DNA of 64,000 nucleotides from Pseudogracilibacillus auburnensis (GCF_003201975.1 NZ_QJJQ01000020.1:20838-84837), one strand, 5' to 3'; shown: positions 45,916-55,070, numbered from the stretch's first letter. The notes: generated by a model not told the origin, from the letters alone. Made by a program: numbers and translations.

Positions 45916-47199
45916 TTAATTCAAAAAGCTTGGTAACCAAAGGGAAAGTGTAGGGAAAAAGGTGATCACGATAATACAAATTACCATCGAAATGATAAAT
46001 GGAATGATAGCAGATACTATTTTCTCAAACTTTACATTACCAACGCTTGAAGCAACAAATAAGTTTACACCGAGTGGTGGTGTGACAAATCCAATTGCTA
46101 AGTTAGCTACTAAAATAACACCAAAATGAATTGGATCCACCCCTACCGTTGTAACAATCGGTAAAAGGATTGGGGTTAAAACAACGAGAGCTGAAATAGT
46201 ATCAATGAACATACCTACAATAAACAATAATATATTAATCGCAAGTAAGATGATTATTGGACTCTCGGAAAGGCCTGTTAGGAAAGTTGCAATATCATTA
46301 GGTATCTGTTCCAAGGTCATAAAATAGGCAACAGAAACAGAAAGACCAATAATAATCATCGTTGTCGCATTAATAACTACAGCTTCCAAAAAACTATCAT
46401 AAATTGTTTTAATATCAAGTTCCTTATAAATAAATAAGCCAATAATTAACGCATATACAGTTGCTACTACTGCTGCCTCAGTTGGTGAAAAAATCCCACC
46501 ATAAATTCCTCCCAGAATGATTACCGGTATTAATAAGGCCCATTTTGCATCATATAGGGATTTTAATACATCCTTAAAAGAAAAAGCTTCTATTTTATCC
46601 GGTCGATAGTTTCGTTTTTTAGAAATGATATATGAAGTTATCATTAACGCTATACCAATAAGTAAACCTGGGATGATCCCAGCTAAAAACATACTACCGA
46701 CTGAAACACTACCAATTACTCCATATAAAACAAATGGTATACTTGGCGGGATAATCACACCAATTGATCCCGCAGCCGCTGTGACAGCGCCGGCAAATCC
46801 ACCATCATATTTCCTAGTAATCATAGCCGGAATCATAAAACCACCTATGGCAGCAACAGTTGCTGGACCTGATCCAGAAATAGCAGCAAAAAACATACAA
46901 GCAACGATCGTTACTAGGGAAAGTCCACCAGTCATCCAGCCAACAATAGAGCTTGCTAGATTCAATAATCGCTTGGATACACCACCTTTACTCATCAGAA
47001 TACCCGCAAGCATAAAAAAAGGAATAGCTAACAACGGAAAAGAATCTAAAGAGGTAAACGCTTTTTGTGTAATAATATCTAATTGGAGTGTCGTTCCAAA
47101 ATAGATAGCAACTAAAGCAGAAACCCCCAATGAAATGGCAATTGGTACGCCAATTAACAAACATAAAAACAATGTCCCAAAGAGGAGTGCGATTGTCAT
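45916..47199 (-). CDS. TRAP transporter large permease, DctM type
   Basis: A 427-residue, about 12-helix DctM-type subunit. GIYGGIFSPTEAAVVATVYAL and GFVTPPLGVNLFVASSVG are family signatures, as is GSIGVIIPPSIPFVLYG. It forms the sodium-dependent channel that accepts substrate from the binding protein. Its ATG overlaps the stop of the small subunit gene (ATGA). Confidence 0.95.
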   Translation of the reverse strand: MTIALLFGTLFLCLLIGVPIAISLGVSALVAIYFGTTLQLDIITQKAFTSLDSFPLLAIPFFMLAGILMSKGGVSKRLLNLASSIVGWMTGGLSLVTIVACMFFAAISGSGPATVAAIGGFMIPAMITRKYDGGFAGAVTAAAGSIGVIIPPSIPFVLYGVIGSVSVGSMFLAGIIPGLLIGIALMITSYIISKKRNYRPDKIEAFSFKDVLKSLYDAKWALLIPVIILGGIYGGIFSPTEAAVVATVYALIIGLFIYKELDIKTIYDSFLEAVVINATTMIIIGLSVSVAYFMTLEQIPNDIATFLTGLSESPIIILLAINILLFIVGMFIDTISALVVLTPILLPIVTTVGVDPIHFGVILVANLAIGFVTPPLGVNLFVASSVGNVKFEKIVSAIIPFIISMVICIIVITFFPTLSLWLPSFLN

Positions 47200-47687
47200 A
47201 CGATCAGCTCCTCCTTTTCCTTAGAAAAATCTTTTTTAGCATAAGTAATTATTTGTTGCACTAATCTAATTGCCATTCCCGCTCCCCCTAATGGAATAGC
47301 TAGGAATAAAATCCAAAAAGGGATTTGGATGGCGGGCGATACTTGTGCGTAATTCATACTATCAATTACCAATTTTGTACCGAAAATCGCTAAAAATAAT
47401 GCGAGAGAAAACCAAATGATTGTACCAGTAATTTCAAGTACTTTTCTTACTTTTCCATGAAACAGATTTATAAAAGCTTCCACCCTAATATGTTGGTTTA
47501 GTTTTACTGCATAGCTTGCTCCAATCCAGACCTGAAAAATATGAATGTAACGTGCCAATTCTTCTGTCCAAACAGGAGCAGATTGTAGTATATATCTTCC
47601 TATTACCTGTCCAAATATTAAGATAACCATTACCGCTAAAGATAGTACTAACAATAGCTCTTCAAATTTCGAAAATATCTTCTTCAT
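47196..47687 (-). CDS. TRAP transporter small permease, DctQ type
   Basis: A 163-residue, four-helix DctQ-type subunit; the segment APVWTEELARYIHIFQVWIGASYAVKLNQHIRVEAF is diagnostic. ATG 47687 has AGAGG nine bases before it. The longer reading from 47696 overlaps that site. Confidence 0.92.
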   Translation of the reverse strand: MKKIFSKFEELLLVLSLAVMVILIFGQVIGRYILQSAPVWTEELARYIHIFQVWIGASYAVKLNQHIRVEAFINLFHGKVRKVLEITGTIIWFSLALFLAIFGTKLVIDSMNYAQVSPAIQIPFWILFLAIPLGGAGMAIRLVQQIITYAKKDFSKEKEELIV

Positions 47688-47748
47688 TTCGCACATCCTC
47701 TTGTTAGATGATTAAGCTACTTTATCACCTAAAACACTAAGATAGATT

Positions 47749-48759
47749 TTATTTATTAATTTCAATTGCTTGATCAACAATATCCTCACCAATTTCGGAT
47801 TTAAACTTATCATAGACAGGCTCTGCTGCATTTCTGAACACTTCTATTTGCTCTTCCGATAATGTGTTAATTTGCATCCCGCTTTCTTTTAAGCTCTCTA
47901 ACCATTCTTTATCCTGTTCTTGAGCAATTTGTCTTTGTTCATCACGGTATTCTTCTGCAGCTTCGTTAACTAAAGATTGTAAATCTTCTGGTAAGCTATT
48001 GAAAAATTCATTATTCATTAAAAGAATAGTTGCCGCATAAAAATGACCTGAAATAGTTAAATAATCCTGAACTTCATAGAATTTATTTGTGTAATACAAT
48101 GAAATAGGAGATTCCATTGCATCGTAAGTTCCTTGCTGTAAAGCTGTATACAATTCACCAAAAGCAAAAGGGGAAGCATTTGCACCATAAGTTTTAAATG
48201 TCTCCGTGTGCACAGGATTTTCCATCGATCTTAATTTTAACCCCTTTAAATCTTCTGGTTTTTCAATAGGACCATCGTTATTTGAAATATGTCTAAATCC
48301 ATTTTCCGCATAAGCTAAACCTTTTAGTCCATCCGATTCTAATTCTTTTAATAATTCCTGTCCCAATGACCCATCAAGAGTTTTATAAACTGATTCATAG
48401 TCTTTAAACAAGAAAGGTAAATCAAAAACCATAAACTTTTTATTAAAAGAAGCTACAGGTGCTAAAGCCGGGATTGTCATTTCAACATTATTCAATTGAA
48501 CAGCCTCAATCGCTTCTCTATCAGAAGGATATAGTTGACCATTAGGGTATAACTCTACACTGATTCTTCCTTCAGATTCATTCTCTAACTTTTCTTTAAA
48601 TGTTTTAGCAGCTAAATGTGTCGATTGTTCTTCAGATACCAAATATGCCACCCTAATAGTATATGATTTATCATCATCATTAGTATTCTTATCTGTTGGT
48701 CTACCACATGCAGATAAGATGAGTGTAAATAAGCTTAAAATAATAATACATTTTCTCAT
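47749..48759 (-). CDS. TRAP transporter solute-binding lipoprotein
   Basis: A 336-residue DctP-family binding protein. A type II signal peptide with lipobox LSAC (Cys at 17) anchors it to the membrane. The motif GLKLRSMENPVHTETFKTYGANASPFAFGELYTALQQGTYDAMESP holds the conserved arginine that binds the substrate carboxylate. CGGAGG precedes the ATG. It is first in the operon; an organic or amino-type acid is expected, but not identifiable. Confidence 0.93.
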   Translation of the reverse strand: MRKCIIILSLFTLILSACGRPTDKNTNDDDKSYTIRVAYLVSEEQSTHLAAKTFKEKLENESEGRISVELYPNGQLYPSDREAIEAVQLNNVEMTIPALAPVASFNKKFMVFDLPFLFKDYESVYKTLDGSLGQELLKELESDGLKGLAYAENGFRHISNNDGPIEKPEDLKGLKLRSMENPVHTETFKTYGANASPFAFGELYTALQQGTYDAMESPISLYYTNKFYEVQDYLTISGHFYAATILLMNNEFFNSLPEDLQSLVNEAAEEYRDEQRQIAQEQDKEWLESLKESGMQINTLSEEQIEVFRNAAEPVYDKFKSEIGEDIVDQAIEINK

Positions 48760-49059
48760 CTTTTTTCCTCCGTGTACTATACATGTTTATTGAAAAGCTA
48801 TTTTTTAGTCATTTTGCATATCTATTTCATCTGTTAAAATGATCCCCCCCATAAATGAATGAAACTTTGTATCTTTTTTTGCATTTTAAGAGACTTAAAA
48901 CGCATTGATCATTTGTAAATGCTTACAAATCTGCATAAAAATGTAGAATTTAATATTCTATATACAACAGAAGTGATTAAAAAAGCATAAACATTTACAA
49001 ACAGAATAACATAAACTAAAATATTTGTACACAGTATACAGAAAAGTGGGAGTGGTTAA
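48760..49059. other. Divergent regulatory region, TRAP operon and aminotransferase
   Basis: 300 bases between divergent genes. They contain a cre-like element (48914-48927) and a palindromic operator (49026-49040). A shorter GTGTACTATACATG sequence (about 48772-48785) next to the TRAP start resembles the operator but has the wrong half-site spacing. Confidence 0.5.
49026..49040. promoter_or_regulatory. Palindromic operator upstream of aminotransferase gene
   Basis: TGTACACAGTATACA differs from the motif TGTATACAGTATACA at one position. It ends 19 bases before the aminotransferase start codon. Confidence 0.65.
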
Positions 49060-50217
49060 ATGTTAAAAAAGATAAATAGCCGGGTGAAAGGTATTGAAGT
49101 TCCTAGTATTCGGGTATTTTCAAATCAAGTTGTGCAATTTGACGATGGGATAAACCTAACGATCGGAGAACCTGATTTTCCAACACCGGAGAAAGTGAAA
49201 CAAGCAGGAATGAAGGCAATAAATAATAACTTGACTGGTTACTCACATAATGCAGGATTATTCGAATTAAGAAAAAGTGTTTCACGATTTTTTGAAGAAA
49301 AATATGGATTTTATTATAACCCTGAAAATGAAATCGTCATCACCACTGGTGCCAGCGAAGGAATTGACTCTGTACTAAGAACTATTTTACAAGAGGGAGA
49401 TGAAGTTATCCTTCCTGCACCTATTTATTCCGGATATGAACCAATCATTCACCTAAATGGCGCAAAAGTTGTCTACCTTGATACATCAGAAACGGATTTC
49501 ATACCAGATCCACATAGGCTAGATAAGCTAATGACTGAAAAAACGAAGGCGATTATTTTAAATTATCCCTCCAACCCTACAGGAGTGACAATAGGGAAAG
49601 AAGTAATGGATCGACTCGTACACATATTCAAAAAACATAGCATTTTTGTCCTAACAGATGAAATCTACAGTGAAAACACATTTAATGAAAAGCATCTTTC
49701 CTTTGCTGCATATCCAGAATTAAGAGACCAGTTATTTTTATTACACGGTTTATCTAAATCTCATGCAATGACAGGCTGGCGAGTTGGTTTTGTACTAGGA
49801 CCAAATAATATAATGCAGCATGTGCTAAAAGTACACTTATATAACTCAATCTGTGCCTCCCTGCCAAGCCAGTATGCTGCGATTGAGGCGTTGACATCGA
49901 ATAGAGATACACCAGCAACAATGAATCAAGCGTATATAGAACGGAGAAATTTTGTACAAAAAAGATTACAGCTAATGGGATTAAAGGTTATTCAGCCAAC
50001 TGGAGCGTTTTATATCTTTCCATCGATAAAAAAGACCGAGCTAACTTCACTAGAATTTGCGACGAGACTTTTACATGAAGGGCATGTTGCTGTCGTACCA
50101 GGAAGCGGTTTTACATCATTCGGAGAAGGATATCTTCGTATCTCTTATGCCAATTCAATGAAAAACTTAGAATTAGGGATGGATCGATTGGAGAATTTTA
50201 TTCATAATCTTTCATAG
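49060..50217 (+). CDS. PLP-dependent class I/II aminotransferase (PatA-like)
   Basis: A 385-residue fold-type I aminotransferase, close to Bacillus PatA by pattern: LTIGEPDFPTPEKVKQAG, YSHNAGLFELR, TTGASEGIDSVLR, LNYPSNPTGVT, VLTDEIYSE and the PLP lysine in LLHGLSKSHAMTGWRVGFVLG. The C-terminal LRISYANSM holds the substrate-carboxylate arginine. It moves an amino group between an amino acid and a 2-oxoacid. It has GGGAG upstream and the palindromic operator. It may work with the D-2-hydroxyacid dehydrogenase via a shared 2-oxoacid. Confidence 0.9.
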   Translation: MLKKINSRVKGIEVPSIRVFSNQVVQFDDGINLTIGEPDFPTPEKVKQAGMKAINNNLTGYSHNAGLFELRKSVSRFFEEKYGFYYNPENEIVITTGASEGIDSVLRTILQEGDEVILPAPIYSGYEPIIHLNGAKVVYLDTSETDFIPDPHRLDKLMTEKTKAIILNYPSNPTGVTIGKEVMDRLVHIFKKHSIFVLTDEIYSENTFNEKHLSFAAYPELRDQLFLLHGLSKSHAMTGWRVGFVLGPNNIMQHVLKVHLYNSICASLPSQYAAIEALTSNRDTPATMNQAYIERRNFVQKRLQLMGLKVIQPTGAFYIFPSIKKTELTSLEFATRLLHEGHVAVVPGSGFTSFGEGYLRISYANSMKNLELGMDRLENFIHNLS

Positions 50218-50326
50218 TGAAATAGTTTTGGAGGATTATTAAATAAAAATGATACAAGTACATCTACTCTCTCTTGTCATATTTTTATATTCTAAGTAGC
50301 AAGCACTTATCTTACTAATTTTTTCA

Positions 50327-50340
50327 TGAAAGTGTTTACA
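50327..50340. promoter_or_regulatory. cre-like element
   Basis: TGAAAGTGTTTACA matches the cre consensus with TG in place of the central CG. It lies 27 bases before the first palindromic operator. Confidence 0.4.
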
Positions 50341-50366
50341 AAAAAGATATTTTCTTTTATACTACC

Positions 50367-50381
50367 TGTATTCAGTATACT
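50367..50381. promoter_or_regulatory. Palindromic operator, first copy
   Basis: TGTATTCAGTATACT, two differences from the motif TGTATACAGTATACA. Confidence 0.5.
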
Positions 50382-50526
50382 TATTTAAAGGAAATAGTTG
50401 AGTTAGAATAGGATAAAAGGATTGTAACGTGACTATGAATGAATAAATACTTAAATAATACGAATAACAATTGCGTTACTAGTGACCATGATAAAAACTC
50501 GATAAAGTAATATTTTGTATCTCTAA

Positions 50527-50541
50527 ATGTATACAGTATTC
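50527..50541. promoter_or_regulatory. Palindromic operator, second copy
   Basis: TGTATACAGTATTCA, one difference from the motif. It lies exactly 160 bases after the first copy. Confidence 0.6.
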
Positions 50542-50688
50542 AAAGTATTAGGTCATTATAAAATTAGTTTGATGCTCTCAAAGTTTACGAAGCTAGTCAT
50601 TTTCACAAAAAGTATATTTACGCGATACAATCCCTTTTATACGACGAAGTTTTAATTTATTTTAACTAATTACACAGGAGGAATGTTC

Positions 50689-51534
50689 ATGTTACATTAT
50701 CAGCGAACAGAGTATGGCAAGCTAAAAAAAGTGTTGTTATGTCGGCCTAATTATTTAAAAATTCATACGCCCATCAATGTTATTCAAGAAAAACACTCCG
50801 TCAATAACATTGATACAGAGCTTGCTTGTAAAGAGCATGATCAATTTATTAATGCTTTGGAAGAGGAAGGAGTTGAGGTAGTCCTTGGTCACAATCATGA
50901 ACGTTACCCTTATGAAGTTAATACACGTGACTTAGGAGTGACAACCCCTAAAGGAATCATTTTTGGCAGATTTTACAGTCCTTTTCGTTGGGGAGAACAT
51001 CGACTTATTGAACAAACATTTCAAGAAAATGACATCTATATCTATGACAAGCATACAGAAGGTACATTTGAAGGCGGAGATTTTATGTATATAGATGAAA
51101 ATACGGTTGCTATTGGTATTGGAATACGAACAAGTCTTGTTGGGGTAAGACAATTAGAAAATACATTGAGTGATTTAGGTATAGAAGTCATAACTGTAGA
51201 TTTTGCGGAAGAGTATCTGCATTTAGACATGATTATGAATGTTATCGGTGAGAAAACAGCTGTTATTTGTGAAGAGGCACTCCCTACGCATATGATAGAC
51301 AAATTAAAAGAAAAAGATTTTACATTAATAAAAGTATCAAAGGACGATGTGTTTTTGCATAAATGTAATTTATTAAGCATCGGTGACAACACTATTATTT
51401 CTCATAATCAAGCTGAGGATATAAATGAACAACTTCAACAACTTGGATTTAGAATAATTCAATTGGATCTTAAAGAGGTGTTAAAAAGTGGCGGTGGACC
51501 GCGTTGTATGAGTTTCCCATTACTAAGAGAATAA
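50689..51534 (+). CDS. Dimethylarginine/arginine deiminase-like amidino-hydrolase
   Basis: A 281-residue enzyme of the amidinotransferase/DDAH superfamily. Substrate-site segments are NTRDLGVTTPKG and EGTFEGGDFMYID, with the catalytic histidine in EEYLHLDMIMN and the nucleophilic cysteine near the C-terminus in SGGGPRCMSFPL. Such enzymes hydrolyse a guanidino or ureido group, for example dimethylarginine to citrulline and dimethylamine, arginine to citrulline, or citrulline to ornithine. The short single-domain length favours DDAH-like enzymes over ArcA. ATG 50689 has AGGAGG seven bases before it. It lies upstream of a YjiH-like transporter gene. Confidence 0.82.
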   Translation: MLHYQRTEYGKLKKVLLCRPNYLKIHTPINVIQEKHSVNNIDTELACKEHDQFINALEEEGVEVVLGHNHERYPYEVNTRDLGVTTPKGIIFGRFYSPFRWGEHRLIEQTFQENDIYIYDKHTEGTFEGGDFMYIDENTVAIGIGIRTSLVGVRQLENTLSDLGIEVITVDFAEEYLHLDMIMNVIGEKTAVICEEALPTHMIDKLKEKDFTLIKVSKDDVFLHKCNLLSIGDNTIISHNQAEDINEQLQQLGFRIIQLDLKEVLKSGGGPRCMSFPLLRE

Positions 51535-51558
51535 TATAAATATTTGGAGAGTGATAAA

Positions 51559-52920
51559 ATGGAAACACAAAGGGAGGAAGTCACAAGCTATAAAATCTCT
51601 AAAAAAGGAGTATTAAAATTTCTTATTCCCTCTTTATTTGGAGTAGCAATATTTTTATTTCCGATAAAAGATGGAACTAGTTTTAATATTCCATTGGGTC
51701 TTATTACAGAATATTTGATTGATTTACTATCAAATTATTTACCGCTTATTATTACTTACACAATGATCATATCAACTTTATTCTCTTTAGTGACTTACTT
51801 TTTCAAACCAGGTATATTGATGAAATCAAAGTTTTTAGATTCCCTTTTCAATGTTACTTTATCTTGGTTGATGATAAGAGTGATAGGAACTATATTTGCT
51901 GTTATGACGTTTTATGATTTTGGGCTTAAAATGATCATCTCAGAAAGTACTGGCGGAACGATACTTGGTTTATTAACTACCTTGATTATTTGGTTTTTAG
52001 TTGCTTCATTTTTAATGCCATACTTAATTAATTTTGGCATCATGGAATTTACCGGGACACTGCTAAGAGGATTTATTAAACCATTATTTACGTTGCCTGG
52101 CCGTTCAGCTATTGACTTGTTAGCATCTTGGATTGGGAATGTGAATGTCGGTGTAGTATTAACTCGTGAGCAATACTTAAGTGGATTTTATTCTGGACGA
52201 GAAGCAGTGGCGATTGCAACAAACTTTTCAACCGTATCTCTTCCTTTCTGTTTGGTTATTGCCAGAGTATTAGAAGTGGATCATTTATTTCCAGTGTTTT
52301 ATTTAACGGTTGTAATTGCAGGGATTATATGCGCAATCATTATTCCTAGAATTCCACCAGTATCTAAGATTCCCGACACGTTCTACGTAGAAAATAATTA
52401 TACAGAGAATGTGCCAAAAAACATGTCAAAATTCAAATGGGCTATGACACAAGCCGTAAAAAGAGCTGAAAGTGCTGGATCTTTTAAAGAGCAAGTAAAA
52501 CAAGGCTATGAAGTATTCGCTGGAATAGCATTTACGTTGATTCCACAAGTAATGGCAATTGGTACCATTGCATTAATTATTGCCGAGTATACGTCATTCT
52601 TTTCGATTATTTCACAGCCAATGGTTTACGTGTTACAATTATTTCAACTTCCTGAAGCTGAAATGGCGGCACCTGCAACCATCGCTGGTTTTATCGATAT
52701 GTTTATGCCCGCAATACTCGCATCTGACATTGAAGCTGAAATTACTCGATTTTTCATAGGAGCATTATCTCTTGTCCAAATTATCTATTTAACAGAAATG
52801 GGGACATTATTAATCGTTTCTAAAATGCCTGTCAACTTATGGAATTTATTCGTTATATTTATCGAAAGAACTTTCATTTCTATACCAATCATTGCCCTAA
52901 TTGCACACATTATTTTTTGA
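51559..52920 (+). CDS. YjiH-like membrane protein with GATE domains
   Basis: A 453-residue, about ten-helix membrane protein of the YjiH family. Gate/nucleoside-recognition-type motifs are seen in PGRSAIDLLASWIGNVNVGVVLTREQYLSG and the later PATIAGFIDMFMPAILAS. Members are putative transporters with unknown substrates, often beside deiminases or hydrolases. GGAGAG seven bases before ATG 51559 supports this start. It begins 24 bases after the amidino-hydrolase and is co-transcribed, so arginine-type solute transport is a reasonable guess. Confidence 0.8.
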   Translation: METQREEVTSYKISKKGVLKFLIPSLFGVAIFLFPIKDGTSFNIPLGLITEYLIDLLSNYLPLIITYTMIISTLFSLVTYFFKPGILMKSKFLDSLFNVTLSWLMIRVIGTIFAVMTFYDFGLKMIISESTGGTILGLLTTLIIWFLVASFLMPYLINFGIMEFTGTLLRGFIKPLFTLPGRSAIDLLASWIGNVNVGVVLTREQYLSGFYSGREAVAIATNFSTVSLPFCLVIARVLEVDHLFPVFYLTVVIAGIICAIIIPRIPPVSKIPDTFYVENNYTENVPKNMSKFKWAMTQAVKRAESAGSFKEQVKQGYEVFAGIAFTLIPQVMAIGTIALIIAEYTSFFSIISQPMVYVLQLFQLPEAEMAAPATIAGFIDMFMPAILASDIEAEITRFFIGALSLVQIIYLTEMGTLLIVSKMPVNLWNLFVIFIERTFISIPIIALIAHIIF

Positions 52921-53004
52921 AGCTATATGAAAGCGCCTTCAAATCCTACTATATGAAGGTGAATGTTTCAAGTGGTTAATCCGTGAATATCTATCATACT
53001 CATA

Positions 53005-53048
53005 AAAAATGGTTTCCATATCAAAGAACAATGATGGAAACCATTTTT
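53005..53048. terminator. Bidirectional terminator
   Basis: A stem of about 14 bp (AAAATGGTTTCCAT / ATGGAAACCATTTT) with T-runs on both strands. It ends the amidino-hydrolase/YjiH transcript and lies directly past the small minus-strand frame. Confidence 0.8.
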
Positions 53049-53051
53049 AAG

Positions 53052-53180
53052 TTACTTTCGGCTATAATAGCTTAACCTCTTTTTTAACCAAGAAAATGAT
53101 ATATAACCATTATTCATTTTTTTGATCACAAGAATAATATTATTGCCTTGGCAATAACACAATTCACCAATTCCAAACAT
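53052..53180 (-). CDS. Hypothetical small protein, 42 residues
   Basis: A short frame starting at ATG 53180 with AAAGG seven bases upstream. It encodes MFGIGELCYCQGNNIILVIK, then a basic, aromatic C-terminus (SWLKKRLSYYSRK). It ends four bases before a bidirectional terminator, which is the best argument that it is a gene. I do not recognise it, and chance is not excluded. Confidence 0.35.
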   Translation of the reverse strand: MFGIGELCYCQGNNIILVIKKMNNGYISFSWLKKRLSYYSRK

Positions 53181-53366
53181 GACTGATCCTTTGCCATCAT
53201 ACGATACCCCTTCATACAAGTAGGTAAATGATCATAAATTATTAGTTACCCTCACACGGCTCTATATATTTCTAACATAAAATTTACTAGTGTGCTAAAC
53301 GGGGCTCTCTTGTAAAAAGTAAGCATATTAAATATGCTTAAACGATCAAAAAACGCTTTACAATAG

Positions 53367-53395
53367 AGCTTCGCATTTCATAAAGAAGCTTTTTG
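53367..53395 (+). terminator. Terminator-like hairpin
   Basis: AGCTTC / GAAGCT with a 12-base loop, followed by TTTTT. It may face either direction between unknown units. Confidence 0.5.
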
Positions 53396-53477
53396 TTGCG
53401 TCTTTTGAGCATGTAATTGCTATTTTATGATTTTCTCATCTCTGAATATGGCTCGCACACCTTGATTCAATTCCTTC

Positions 53478-54857
53478 CTACTGAACAAATCCCCCAATAA
53501 GGAATTGGTCTTGTAACATAACGAGATATTGACCATCATCACGTGTTACGTCCACATCGACTTCAACTGCATCAAGTAATGAATCAACTTTACGATAATT
53601 ATTACTTAAAATCTCCATGTTTTTCGAAATTAGTTCCTCTTCTTCTACTTTCCCTTCCATAACAACATCATATATCTCATCTTCTGTTTTCGCATAAATA
53701 TCCGTATCATCAATTCCTTGAACAGAAATGGTTACGACGATATTATCAGGCGATTCCAGCTTAGCGCCTACTACCTCATACTTAGTCGTCGCAATTGCTT
53801 CAAGAAATGCGTCTGTTAACTCTTCTACTTCATCATCTGACACACCAGTACCCACCATATTGTCTTTCGTATTTTGTACATACATCTCCTTAAAAAAGTC
53901 ACGTTGGAGTTCTGCTTCTGACTTTTTTTCATCATCTGACATGGAATCAGGTGCCTTCTTAATAAATCCTTCTACGTTTTGAAAGACGGTCGCTTCAATA
54001 AGTGCTTCTAGATATGCAGATGCTTCTTTTTCATATTGCTTAATTTCTTTATCAGTAAGATCCGCTACATCCCCAGTTTCTTCCCTTTTGTCATCATTAT
54101 TTAATCCTTCATCATTTTCAATCGTTGCAACTAATTTTTCGATTTCACCAACATTATCATACTTTTTGTATTCATTTGTAATAGTTGTTTTTGTTTCTTC
54201 ATCTTCATCATAGAATACATAATCTAATTTTTGATCTATCTTTTCAATTAAATACGTTGAGCTATCAATAATTAGTGTCAAATCTAATGATTTTACTTCA
54301 ATATCGAAATATTCTAGCATCTCATCGAAATCATCTGTTCCAGTAAGTTCAAAGTATGCCAATGCTTTTCCTAATAACTCTTTATCCTCTTTTGTCCCAT
54401 TGTAGGTAAGTAAATATTTACCTTTTTCTTTTTCCATATCAAATTTCCCAAAAATTTCTCCATCAATTTGTTTGAAAAATTTAAGTGGATTCTGATGATG
54501 CTTCACTTTGTTTTCTAGATCTATAAAAATGGACGAACGACCCCACGATTCAACTTCACCATCTATATATTCGACAAGAAGATCATCTTTGTCAATAAAA
54601 ACTGCGATATCATCTTCGTTAAACTTAATATGGCTTTCTTCATTTTTAAAGTCAATTTTCATCAACCCAGTATCCGTGTAATCACCTAGATCTTCTGTAA
54701 ATGTCACTTCTACAGCGTCTACTTCAGCATGTGCTTCAACCGCTTTTTTTAAAACTGCGTCAGGAGAGGAGCTCATTAATACACTGTCTAAAACAGAACT
54801 ACATCCCCCAAGTATAAATATAATCATTATCATACATATTGATAGCCTTTTATTCAA
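53478..54857 (-). CDS. Two-domain lipoprotein of unknown function
   Basis: A 459-residue secreted lipoprotein. The signal peptide ends in the lipobox LGGC at about 16-19. The N-terminal half (about 35-245) resembles LppX/DUF6612-like lipoproteins: repeated strands with VDAVEVTFTEDLGDYTDTG and LIIDSSTYLIEKIDQKLDY. The C-terminal half (about 275-455) looks like the DUF5105-type domain with YLEALIEATVFQNVEGFIKKA. It is very acidic and sits on the outer membrane face. It starts at a TTG with AAAAGGAG upstream. Function unknown. Confidence 0.75.
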   Translation of the reverse strand: MNKRLSICMIMIIFILGGCSSVLDSVLMSSSPDAVLKKAVEAHAEVDAVEVTFTEDLGDYTDTGLMKIDFKNEESHIKFNEDDIAVFIDKDDLLVEYIDGEVESWGRSSIFIDLENKVKHHQNPLKFFKQIDGEIFGKFDMEKEKGKYLLTYNGTKEDKELLGKALAYFELTGTDDFDEMLEYFDIEVKSLDLTLIIDSSTYLIEKIDQKLDYVFYDEDEETKTTITNEYKKYDNVGEIEKLVATIENDEGLNNDDKREETGDVADLTDKEIKQYEKEASAYLEALIEATVFQNVEGFIKKAPDSMSDDEKKSEAELQRDFFKEMYVQNTKDNMVGTGVSDDEVEELTDAFLEAIATTKYEVVGAKLESPDNIVVTISVQGIDDTDIYAKTEDEIYDVVMEGKVEEEELISKNMEILSNNYRKVDSLLDAVEVDVDVTRDDGQYLVMLQDQFLIGGFVQ

Positions 54858-55070
54858 TGTTAAATTCTCCTTTTCTCGTGTTCAAGCTACTCTATTATAC
54901 GATAAGACTAGCATCGTTCACATAGAAAAAGACCAAAATGATTACAAATTCCTATCAAATTTATTACATCATTACTACTATGAAAGTATTCTTTTCCCAT
55001 TTAAAGGATTTTGCATGAGTAAATAACTAAGTAAAATGAATGATTTTTTCAGAAGGCTATAAATTTACAA

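Larger units (their letters stand above)
50218..50688. other. Leader with two operators, no gene
   Basis: 471 bases between the aminotransferase and the amidino-hydrolase gene. They hold a cre-like site (50327-50340) and two palindromic operators (50367-50381 and 50527-50541). I see no gene and no clear terminator. Confidence 0.5.
52921..53477. other. Intergenic region with terminators and one small frame
   Basis: 557 bases containing an imperfect hairpin without T-run (about 52935-52965), a strong terminator (53005-53048), a 42-residue frame (53052-53180, minus) and a second terminator (53367-53395). Otherwise AT-rich. Confidence 0.45.

Noticed and set aside
46625..47104. 159-residue frame antisense to dctM
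   Set aside because: It mirrors transmembrane codons of the large permease gene (proline/isoleucine-rich); no family features.
48772..48785. Fifth copy of the palindromic operator before dctP
   Set aside because: GTGTACTATACATG has similar letters, but the half-sites are spaced three instead of seven bases apart, so it was not counted.
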